A DNA stretch of 42,860 bases from Geomicrobium sp. JCM 19038 (lineage in GTDB: Bacteria > Bacillota > Bacilli > Bacillales > Marinococcaceae): positions 1 to 42,860 of the forward strand of contig NZ_BAXA01000023.1 in the NCBI RefSeq assembly GCF_000698125.1, read 5' to 3'. Under the pieces are notes generated by a model. It was not told the DNA's origin, ran no database searches, and saw nothing but the letters and a program-made list of their open reading frames with translations. Both the position numbers and the translations under genes were made by a program. Shown piece after piece: positions 36,141-42,860 of the stretch; within the stretch, counting starts at the first letter, position 1; each line of letters starts with the position of its first letter.

Positions 36141-36153
36141 CGACTACCCCATT

Positions 36154-36191
36154 TATACTGTTCATGTGTTTATATCTATATATACAGTATA
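36154..36191. promoter_or_regulatory. Putative GntR/YtrA operator-promoter region
   Basis: Perfect 8-base arms TATACTGT (36154-36161) and ACAGTATA (36184-36191) flank a 22-base A/T-rich spacer, 14-51 bases upstream of the first gene. The upper arm also supplies a TATACT -10-like hexamer on the minus strand. Its place fits the binding site of the operon's own regulator. Confidence 0.5.
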
Positions 36192-36255
36192 ACACTATCG
36201 TTGATTACACAAGACTACTTTCAAACTTTTTTTTAATTCAACGGTTTTAAACGAT

Positions 36256-36289
36256 AAAAAAGCCCACTCAACGTAAACGTCGAATGGGC
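36256..36289 (-). terminator. Terminator of the nucleoside transporter gene
   Basis: On the minus strand GCCCAtTCgACG-TTTA-CGTtGAgTGGGC is followed by six Ts, twelve bases after the stop codon. Confidence 0.8.
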
Positions 36290-36301
36290 AATACATGTTC
36301 A

Positions 36302-37522
36302 TTAAAAGATCATCATACCGGCAATTGCACCGTTCATTAGGTTTGCAAGAATTGCTGCCAAGAGGGCACGAGGACCGTACTTCGCAATGTCACCGCGACG
36401 GCTAGGAACGAGTGCTCCAAGACCACCAATTAGAATGGCAACGGTTCCAATGTTGGCGAAACCACACAATGCAAATGTTGCGATTGCAATAATACGCGGA
36501 TCTGTAATTGCACCGCTTGCAATGGCTTCATTTAGAGTTCCAAAAGCAATAAATTCGTTGAGGATTGTCTTTTCACCGATCATTTGTCCAATAAGTGGTG
36601 CTTGTTCCCAAGGTACACCAATTAAGAAAGCAAATGGGGCAAATACATATCCCATAATCAATTCTAAAGTTAAACTGTCATTAAACAATCCTAAACCAAT
36701 ATTGACGAGACCGACGAGAGAGACGAATGCAAGAACCATTGCACCGATGTTAAGTGCTAGTTTCAAACCGTCTGTCGTTCCCTTCGCTGCTGCGTCGACA
36801 ACGTTTGTGACGTCTGAATCACGCTCTAGATTGATTTTCTCATTCGTTTCAGGCGTCTCAGTTTCTGGGATAACGATCTTTGCCATGACAATTCCAGCAG
36901 GCGCTGCCATAAAGCTTGCTACAATTAAGTACCCTGGATCTGTTCCCATTGAAACGAGCCCCGCTAAAACGGACCCTGCTACAGTACCTAAACCGACCGT
37001 CATGACCGTAAACAACTCTGAACGAGTCATATTCGCTAAATACGGCTTAATCGATAGTGGTGACTCTGTAACTCCAACGAAGATATTCGCTGTTGCAGCC
37101 ACGGACTCTGCTCGACTAAGTCCAAGCACTTTAGAAACGACAAGTCCTAACGTGTTAACGACTAACGGCATGACACCGATGTACCAAAGAATTCCCATGA
37201 ATGCTGCGAAGAAAATGATGACAGAAAGTACGTTAATAAAGAAGACATGTCCACCGACAGTCTGCTCTAAACCACCAAACAAGAAGGCAATTCCTTCATT
37301 GGCTGCGCCAAGCATCCCGACGACAACTCCACTAATCCATTGGAGTGCCTCTTGACCTCCTGTCCAACTTAAAAAGATCGCACCAGTGAGTATTTGGATC
37401 GCTAATGCACCAAGTACTGTGCGGAAATTAATCGCTTTCTTTTCAAGAGATAATAAGTATGCGAGGCCCATTAAAACGATAATTGCCCCAAGCCCCCAAA
37501 GAATATTAATTAAAATATCCAT
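36302..37522 (-). CDS. nupC: Concentrative nucleoside transporter (NupC/CNT family)
   Basis: A 406-residue membrane protein that imports nucleosides with a cation. The N-terminal three spans, the gate domain (GVTESPLSIKPYLANMTRSELF), and the conserved second half ending in ATFALCGFANIGTVAILIGGLGAL are all present and intact. Length is normal. ATG 37522 follows a GAGGTA site. It is a single-gene unit with its own terminator. Confidence 0.95.
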   Translation of the reverse strand: MDILINILWGLGAIIVLMGLAYLLSLEKKAINFRTVLGALAIQILTGAIFLSWTGGQEALQWISGVVVGMLGAANEGIAFLFGGLEQTVGGHVFFINVLSVIIFFAAFMGILWYIGVMPLVVNTLGLVVSKVLGLSRAESVAATANIFVGVTESPLSIKPYLANMTRSELFTVMTVGLGTVAGSVLAGLVSMGTDPGYLIVASFMAAPAGIVMAKIVIPETETPETNEKINLERDSDVTNVVDAAAKGTTDGLKLALNIGAMVLAFVSLVGLVNIGLGLFNDSLTLELIMGYVFAPFAFLIGVPWEQAPLIGQMIGEKTILNEFIAFGTLNEAIASGAITDPRIIAIATFALCGFANIGTVAILIGGLGALVPSRRGDIAKYGPRALLAAILANLMNGAIAGMMIF

Positions 37523-37681
37523 TGCAGTACCTCCCCATAGTTATATTACATCCGATTCGTTCCCAAACCACTATTAACAGTATCATCGAAAGTTGTCGAC
37601 CGCAATATATTATGGACAATTCCTTAATTAACTATGTCAGATTTTGTACGAATACGTTAAAAAAATGTCATTCGATTTCAC

Positions 37682-38137
37682 TTAACGTGACGTCCGCTCT
37701 TCAGCAAGCGTTACGATATCCTTCTCCGTTTGCGTTTCCGGATACACGCCTGGAACAGGTGTCGATTTGCCCGATTGATCAATGGCAACCATCGTTAAAA
37801 ACGACGTTGTTGTCGTTTTCACTTCTTGCGTTAATGGATTCTCGACACTTACATGGACATAGATGAGCATTGAAGATCTTCCTGTAGATGCGACCCATGC
37901 TTCAACGTTAACAATCTCACCTTTTTGAACAGACGCATGGAAATCAACACTATCAACAGAAGCTGTCACGACAATTTCACTAGAATGTCGCATCGCACAG
38001 ATTGCAGCGGCTTCGTCGATATATGCCAAGATATTACCACCAAATATCGTGTTCAAATGGTTCGTATCTTGCGGACTAACGAGGTGGGTTTGTAGCGTAT
38101 GAGAATGTCCCATTGCTCTGGATGTTGGTTTACTCAT
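37682..38137 (-). CDS. Acyl-CoA thioesterase (hotdog fold, YkhA-like)
   Basis: A 151-residue hotdog-fold enzyme that hydrolyses acyl-CoA. Family blocks visible are HLVSPQDTNHLNTIFGG, the catalytic GGNILAYIDEAAAICAMRHS with its Asp, and the strand VDSVDFHASVQKGEIV. A single-gene unit. The terminal 25 residues are Thr/Glu-rich. Confidence 0.92.
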   Translation of the reverse strand: MSKPTSRAMGHSHTLQTHLVSPQDTNHLNTIFGGNILAYIDEAAAICAMRHSSEIVVTASVDSVDFHASVQKGEIVNVEAWVASTGRSSMLIYVHVSVENPLTQEVKTTTTSFLTMVAIDQSGKSTPVPGVYPETQTEKDIVTLAEERTSR

Positions 38138-38258
38138 CGTTCATATTCATCCTTACTTTTTCCTCTAGTATATCTCGGTTAGGTTTATTAGTTCTAGTAA
38201 AAACTTCCAACATGTTATACTAGTTATAATTAATTATAGAAGAAAGGGAGTTTTATGC

Positions 38259-39029
38259 ATGTCCTATTTCCGATATGCTTCCTTATTATCATTCCTTATA
38301 ATCCTAGTTGCATGCACAGATGGTGAAGAACAAGATACAGAAATTCCTGATGAAAGTGAAGAAGCTGAAGAAACCGTCGAACATGACGAGCAAGCTGTTG
38401 ATATTCTAAATGAGGCAATCTCGTTTTACGATGATCTGAGTGGACTTTATGTTGAACGGGAGCACATCATCGATGTAGAAGATGGCGGGCGACAAGCATT
38501 CGAATATGAATGGATGTATGCCCTTGAAGACGACGAGCCACAACAGTTCCGCCATGAAGTGCATCATTTTGATCAGCTAAACCAAGAGGACGACGAAGAA
38601 GCTACTGTCCAAGTAACTTTTACGAATTTAGAACAAGATGGTTATATCGTTGAATATACGAGCGATACAAACGAAGGATTTACATACCCTAATCGTCAAG
38701 CAAGAGACACGTACTTGGCCGTTCCAATGTATGAGCATGCGCTGGAACATGCGCAGCTTTCGTATGGTGGAGAAGAGGAAGTCGGAGATTATAACACGCA
38801 CCACATTATCGTCACTGAAGATCAACACCGTACCCATTATTGGTTCGACCAAGAAACGTTTTTCGAAGTTCAATCACAATATGAATACAATGCTGAAAAT
38901 GAATCCGATGACGAAGTACAGAACTTAAATGATGGTAGACGCGTCGTTGACTATACGGTCGATCCAGAATTTGATGAATCGTTATTTGAAGTGCCAAGTA
39001 ATGTCACCATTGAACAACAAGAAGAATAA
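38259..39029 (+). CDS. Acidic lipoprotein, possibly LolA-like fold
   Basis: A 256-residue exported protein. The signal peptide ends in the lipobox LVAC (Cys19), followed by an acidic linker dense in Asp and Glu. The mature domain has the look of LolA/MucB-type beta proteins (LYVEREHIIDVEDGG, RHEVHHFDQ, HYWFDQETFFEVQ, YTVDPEFDESLFEVPS), which bind hydrophobic ligands, but I cannot assign a function. The ATG at 38259 follows GAAAGGGAG. An extended -10 (TGTTATACT, 38213-38221) lies upstream. Strong acidity fits life in high salt or high pH. Confidence 0.8.
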   Translation: MSYFRYASLLSFLIILVACTDGEEQDTEIPDESEEAEETVEHDEQAVDILNEAISFYDDLSGLYVEREHIIDVEDGGRQAFEYEWMYALEDDEPQQFRHEVHHFDQLNQEDDEEATVQVTFTNLEQDGYIVEYTSDTNEGFTYPNRQARDTYLAVPMYEHALEHAQLSYGGEEEVGDYNTHHIIVTEDQHRTHYWFDQETFFEVQSQYEYNAENESDDEVQNLNDGRRVVDYTVDPEFDESLFEVPSNVTIEQQEE

Positions 39030-39037
39030 CGTAATAA

Positions 39038-39067
39038 AAAGGGCTGCAATCTCCATTGCAGCCCTTT
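39038..39067. terminator. Bidirectional terminator between lipoprotein and catalase
   Basis: A perfect 13-bp stem AAAGGGCTGCAAT / ATTGCAGCCCTTT with a CTCC loop lies between convergent genes, with A/T runs on both flanks. Confidence 0.85.
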
Positions 39068-39089
39068 CAATCAATTAGCACCTTGGAAT

Positions 39090-40572
39090 TTAACGTGTCT
39101 CTTGCCCGACATAAGGTGTGATATCTACATTTAAGTTATCCGCTAAGGTCTTTCCTAATTGTTCATCTGCTCGATACATGTTGCAAATGAGCTTCAAGAC
39201 GACCTGTTCGTTCTTCACTTGACTCCACTCATCCGTTAACGTACGAATAATTTGCTTTTGCTTCTCTTCATCAAAATCGCGATATAGTTCACCTGGTTGA
39301 CGGAAATCATCCGCTTTTTCGGTTTTATTACGTCCAGCAACGGCGTTGTCAGGCAACGGTTGGTCAAATTCTAGTTCTTCATCTGACTCTTGAAGTCCTT
39401 CTTCACTCGGCTCATAATTCACTGAGCTAGTTGGTTGGAACTTCGGATTTGCCATGACACCATCTTGAGTGTTATTGTTCGTTTGAGCAAATGGACAGTT
39501 AATTGGCAATTGTAAATAGTTCGCGCCAATACGGTAACGTTGCGTATCTGAGTAAGAGAAAATTCGACCTTGCAACATCTTATCTTCCGAAGCTTGAATG
39601 CCAGGAACGAGAACTCCCGGGTTAAACCCAACTTGCTCAGTTTCAGAGAATACGTTCTCAGGGTTTTTATTCAAGATCATTGTACCGACGTGCTCATAAG
39701 GGAAATCTTTTTCTGGCCAATCTTTCGTCGCATCTAATGGATCGAAATAAAACGAATCCAAGTCAGCTGGATCAAGGCGTTGAATGAATAAATCCCATTC
39801 TGGATAATCACCATTTTCAATATGCTCGTATAAATCACGAGTCGCATGGTTGAATTCTTCTCCTTGTATCTCTTTCACTTCATCTGGTGACAAGCCTTCA
39901 ATGCCTGCTTTTGGGACCCAACGATACTTTACATACGTCGTGTTCCCGTGAGCATTAATCCATTTAAATGCGTGGACACTCGATCCACGAAGGTGTCGAT
40001 ACGAACGTGGAATTCCTTCATCATTAAAAAGGTGTAGTTGCATGTTCGTCGTCTCAGGGCTATTCGCCATAAATCCCAATAGCGATTCGGATCCTGAAGG
40101 TTCGTCGTAGGATCTGGTTTTAGCGAGTGAATGACATCTGGAAACTTAATCGCATCACGGATAAAGAATACCGGCAAATTGTTTCCTACGAAATCGTAGT
40201 TTCCTTCTTCTGTATAGATTTAATGGAGAATCCACGTGGATCTCGTAATGTTTCTGGAGAATGATGCCCGTGAATTACTGTTGAAAATCTAGCAAATACG
40301 GGCGTTTCTTGTCCTTCTTCTTGTAGAAAGTGGGCTTTCGTATAGCGCTTTTGGCTTTTCTTAGTAACAAACACGCCGTGCGCACCCGCTCCACGCGCAT
40401 GGACGACACGCTCGGGTACTTTTTCGCGGTCAAAATGGGCGAGCTTCTCTACTAAGTGATAATCTTCGAGTAATGTAGGACCTCGGCTACCAGCCGTTCT
40501 TGAGTTTTGGTTGTCAGGTACAGGTACACCTTGATTTGTTGTTAAACGTTTTGACAATCGAATCCCCTCCAT
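39090..40572 (-). CDS. katX: KatX-like heme catalase, two frameshifts
   Basis: A small-subunit catalase of 494 residues after repair. The distal His58 is in [13 protein letters not shown]; the Asn region is [14 protein letters not shown]; the proximal heme-ligand Tyr is in [19 protein letters not shown]. The [17 protein letters not shown] stretch and C-terminal layout resemble B. subtilis KatX, the spore/general-stress catalase, more than KatA. The frame is lost near 40217-40222 (one T missing before [10 protein letters not shown]) and near 40071 (one T missing in WDFMANSPE). A sigma-B-like promoter lies upstream. It decomposes hydrogen peroxide. Confidence 0.93.
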
Positions 40573-40640
40573 GCATCTATCATGCTATGTTTATTACAGG
40601 CACCAGATTGGTGTCCACATAGTCAGCTATAGAGAACGAG

Positions 40641-40666
40641 ATACCCTTTATCTTTTTTTATAAAAC
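40641..40666 (-). promoter_or_regulatory. Putative sigma-B (general stress) promoter of catalase
   Basis: On the minus strand GTTTTA, a 14-base spacer and GGGTAT match the sigma-B consensus (GTTTAA / GGGTAT), about 70 bases before the catalase start. Sigma-F and sigma-G promoters share some of this pattern, so a spore role is also possible. Confidence 0.6.
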
Positions 40667-40774
40667 GTTTTAAGGATTGTTTTTTGAAAATGTCACACCT
40701 TCCTTGTATAAGAGGAAACGGAAAGTGTTATGATGGTGAAAACTAATAGATTTATTCCTAAGAGGTGAGAGGTT

Positions 40775-41472
40775 TTGGCTAAAAATCGTAAGCAAACAAA
40801 AACGAACAAAGCCCCAATGAAATTTCTCGTAGCAATTACAGCATTACTCGTCGTTGTCATGGGGGCATTACTTTTCGTAGTTAATAGTGATGGAGGCAGC
40901 AATTCGGCAAATGTTCACGAAGGGGCTCCACCAGTTGATGAGCAACCGACATACGGTGATGAAAGTGCAACAGTATCTGTCATTGAGTTTGGAGACTACA
41001 AATGTCCGGCATGTGGAACTTGGACCGTGAAGTCTTCCCGGAGCTTCAAGCAGACTATCTCGACTCTGGTGACGTTTCTTATTCTTATGTGAATTACCTA
41101 GGTTTCCGTGAAGAATCATTAGTGTCTTCTCTAGCTAGCCACAAAGTTCATAATGATGCGAGCGATGACGAATTTTGGGATTTCCATCATGAACTCATGC
41201 AAACCGCTGGTGTACAAGGTTCAACAATCGGAATCGATGAAGTGCTTGCAGTAGCGGAAGAAACAGCGCCTAGCGTTGATCAAGATGAACTCCGTGAATC
41301 CATTGAACAACAAGAATATATGTCCGAGATTGAACGAGAGCATGAGATGATTGAAGAGTTTGATGTGACAGGCACACCGACAATCTTTGTAAATGACGTT
41401 GAAGTTAGCGATCCATTTGATTACGATGCAATCTCAGAAATTATTGAAGAACAATTAGAGAATGCGTCATGA
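40775..41472 (+). CDS. bdbD: BdbD-like thiol-disulfide oxidoreductase (DsbA family), frameshifted
   Basis: A membrane-anchored DsbA-type oxidase of 232 residues after repair. A basic N-terminus, one span (about residues 15-36) and a linker precede the thioredoxin-like domain with the active site CPAC (Cys77, Cys80). The frame breaks about 41019, just after that motif; the second frame reads LDREVFPELQ and runs to the cis-Pro loop TGTPTIFVN. Start is TTG 40775 with GAGGTGAGAGG upstream. It introduces disulfides into exported proteins and is reoxidised by the BdbC encoded next, which it overlaps by four bases. Confidence 0.92.
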
Positions 41473-41882
41473 CTAGATCTTCCATTTTCCTTTATGTTGC
41501 TTGGGTGATCTCACTCATCGCAACGGGAGGAAGCCTGTTTTATAGTATCGGCTTAGAGTTTGTTCCATGTGACATGTGTTGGTACCAACGCATCGCAATG
41601 TATCCGCTAGCGATTATTCTCGGTATCGCAACGTTTCGATCAGACTTTAACATCCGATGGTACGCATTGCCGTTTAGCATTATTGGAGCGATCATGGCTG
41701 CGTATCATTATGCTTTACAAAAGATTCCTGGTTTTGGGAGTGTAACCCCTTGTCAATCGGGAGTTCCTTGTAACGCTGAATATATGAACGTACTTGGATT
41801 TATTACAATTCCGTTCCAAGCACTCGTTGCATTTCTTTTAATTACTGTATTATTATTTTTAGCAAAACCGAAACACAACTAG
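41469..41882 (+). CDS. bdbC: BdbC, DsbB-type quinone-linked thiol oxidase
   Basis: A 137-residue four-span membrane protein. The first catalytic pair is Cys34/Cys37 (CDMC in VPCDMCWYQR) and the second is Cys95/Cys101 (TPCQSGVPC), the DsbB/BdbC pattern. It moves electrons from reduced BdbD to the quinone pool. The ATGA overlap with bdbD matches the bdbDC pair of B. subtilis. Confidence 0.95.
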   Translation: MTRSSIFLYVAWVISLIATGGSLFYSIGLEFVPCDMCWYQRIAMYPLAIILGIATFRSDFNIRWYALPFSIIGAIMAAYHYALQKIPGFGSVTPCQSGVPCNAEYMNVLGFITIPFQALVAFLLITVLLFLAKPKHN

Positions 41883-41899
41883 AAAGGTAGGGGGCACAT

Positions 41900-42702
41900 T
41901 TGGCTCAACAACTTTTAAAGGCATTCGTCACCACATCCGCCTTGTTCGTACTTGCAAGTTGCGGAAATCTAGATCAAGACGAGCCGTCCCCAACTGATTC
42001 GACCGATGAGATTGATGAAGTTGAAGAACCAACACCTGAAGCAAGTGCCGAAACTGACCCGTGGTCAATCGACGCTGAACATTTCACACAAACAGAGACG
42101 GTTGATGGACAAGAAGTCATTCAAAACCCAGATAACGTAGCCGTCCTCGTTAACTATGAGTACGCATTACCCGAAGGATATGAACCAGAAGATCTTGTCG
42201 TCCCAGATGTTACGTTTTCGTTTGACGAAGATGTCGAAAAGCGCTACTTACGAGAACCTGCAGCGATCGCACTTGAATCCTTATTTGAAGCTGCGGTTGA
42301 AGACGATATTCACCTTTTTGCAGTGTCAGGATACCGTTCTTACGATCGTCAAGATGCCATCTTCTCAAACGCCGCAGCAGAACGCGGAGAAGACATCGCA
42401 AGTGAAACGATTGCTTATCCCGGAAACAGCGAACATCAAACCGGCCTAGCATGGACGTGTCTAGTGAAAGCAACAATTTCTTACTCAGCGAAGCTTTTGG
42501 TGATACCCCTGAAGGGCAATGGGTAGAAGAAAATGCACACAAGCACGGATATATTATCCGCTACGAAGAACATAAAGTTGATGTAACAGGCATTAGCTAT
42601 GAACCGTGGCACCTTCGTTATGTAGGCGAAGAAATCGCTACAATGATGGTTGAGCACGACTTAACGTTAGAAGAGTTTTTCGAAAAAGCAACCGCAATCT
42701 AA
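41900..42702 (+). CDS. VanY/DacY-type D-alanyl-D-alanine carboxypeptidase lipoprotein, frameshifted
   Basis: An M15B peptidase of 267 residues after repair, trimming the terminal D-Ala of peptidoglycan stem peptides outside the membrane. Signal peptide and lipobox LASC (Cys21), then a long acidic linker. Catalytic blocks: SGYRSYDRQ, the zinc motif SEHQTGLAMDV, and EPWHLRYVG. The frame breaks at about 42448, inside the zinc motif (one base missing before MDVSSE). Start is TTG 41900 with a GGTAGGGGG site. It follows bdbC by 17 bases and probably shares its transcript. Confidence 0.9.
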
Positions 42703-42713
42703 AATCGACAGCT

Positions 42714-42748
42714 AACCCCCTCCAAAGTAGGCTTGGATGGGGTTTTTT
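42714..42748 (+). terminator. Terminator after the carboxypeptidase
   Basis: CCCCcTCCAA / TTGGAtGGGG with a short loop is followed by six Ts, twelve bases after the stop codon. The remaining 42749-42860 shows no gene; a TTGACA at 42751 could be a -35 of something beyond the window, but no matching -10 is clear. Confidence 0.8.
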
Positions 42749-42860
42749 CGTTGACAGGTGAGAGAGATTGGTAATGAAACTGTGAGCTTTTCTAATCTTA
42801 CTGCTGAATGGAGAAGCTAGGAAACAGGCTCTTTAACTCAGCTTGCTGTATTGCGCGCTG

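Noticed and set aside
36387-37355. A 322-codon open frame antisense to the nucleoside transporter
   Set aside because: It is the mirror of an intact, strongly conserved membrane-protein gene; its translation has low-complexity Ser/Pro/Thr content and no ribosome site.
1-42860. CRISPR arrays, tRNA or rRNA genes, prophage genes
   Set aside because: I looked for regular spaced repeats, cloverleaf ends and phage structural genes on both strands and saw none.

Overview
The window looks like ordinary chromosome from a low-to-mid-GC member of the Bacillaceae. Strong AGGAGG-type ribosome binding sites, several TTG/GTG starts, a SAM-I riboswitch before metK, and Bacillus subtilis-like gene order (ytpB-ytpA-ytoA; metK and pckA divergent; ytlA-ytlC-ytlD-...-ytkD) all point there. 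The exported lipoproteins are very rich in Asp/Glu, which would suit a halophilic or alkaliphilic species (inference). No rRNA, tRNA, CRISPR array, prophage or intact transposase gene is visible.

Layout. (1) 1-12069: formate dehydrogenase plus molybdenum-cofactor island: fdhD, a small membrane protein, a DUF1641 gene and fdhF on the minus strand; a formate/nitrite channel on the plus strand; then moaD, moaE, mobB, moeA, moeB and moaA on minus, and divergently moaB, mobA, moaC and a DinB-like gene on plus. This is nearly the full pathway from GTP to a finished Mo-bis-MGD enzyme; only a molybdate transporter is missing. (2) 12081-15938: the ytpB/ytpA terpenoid/lysophospholipid pair, ytoA and an M29 aminopeptidase. 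(3) 15950-20367: a palindromic intergenic region, then a five-gene ABC-exporter/two-component operon. (4) 20404-24213: metK with SAM riboswitch, a DCC-family protein, pckA. (5) 24277-29030: ytlACD importer, an MFS exporter, ytkD. (6) 29066-31342: a YwpF-like gene, a small overlapping ORF, a PatB/MalY aminotransferase-fold enzyme and two strong palindromes. (7) 31351-36191: a six-gene, translationally coupled ABC operon with a GntR/YtrA-type regulator in its middle. (8) 36256-42748: nucleoside transporter, thioesterase, acidic lipoprotein, KatX-like catalase, BdbD/BdbC thiol-oxidase pair and a VanY-type carboxypeptidase.

The most striking property is the number of broken reading frames. I count fourteen disruptions in conserved genes: twelve apparent one-base deletions, one one-base insertion in an A/T run, and one in-frame TGA. 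They hit fdhF, the formate channel, moeB, mobA, ytpA, an ABC permease, a histidine kinase, metK, two genes of the GntR ABC operon, catalase (twice), bdbD and the carboxypeptidase. Because essential metK is among them and every repaired frame gives a family-normal length, indel-prone sequencing is the likeliest explanation. I therefore list these genes at full span and state where the frame breaks. I did not find a convincing new biological system; the best leads are the small membrane protein in the formate dehydrogenase operon, the GntR-centred ABC operon with its 8-bp palindromic operator, and the palindromes at 15953-16065 and 31207-31290.
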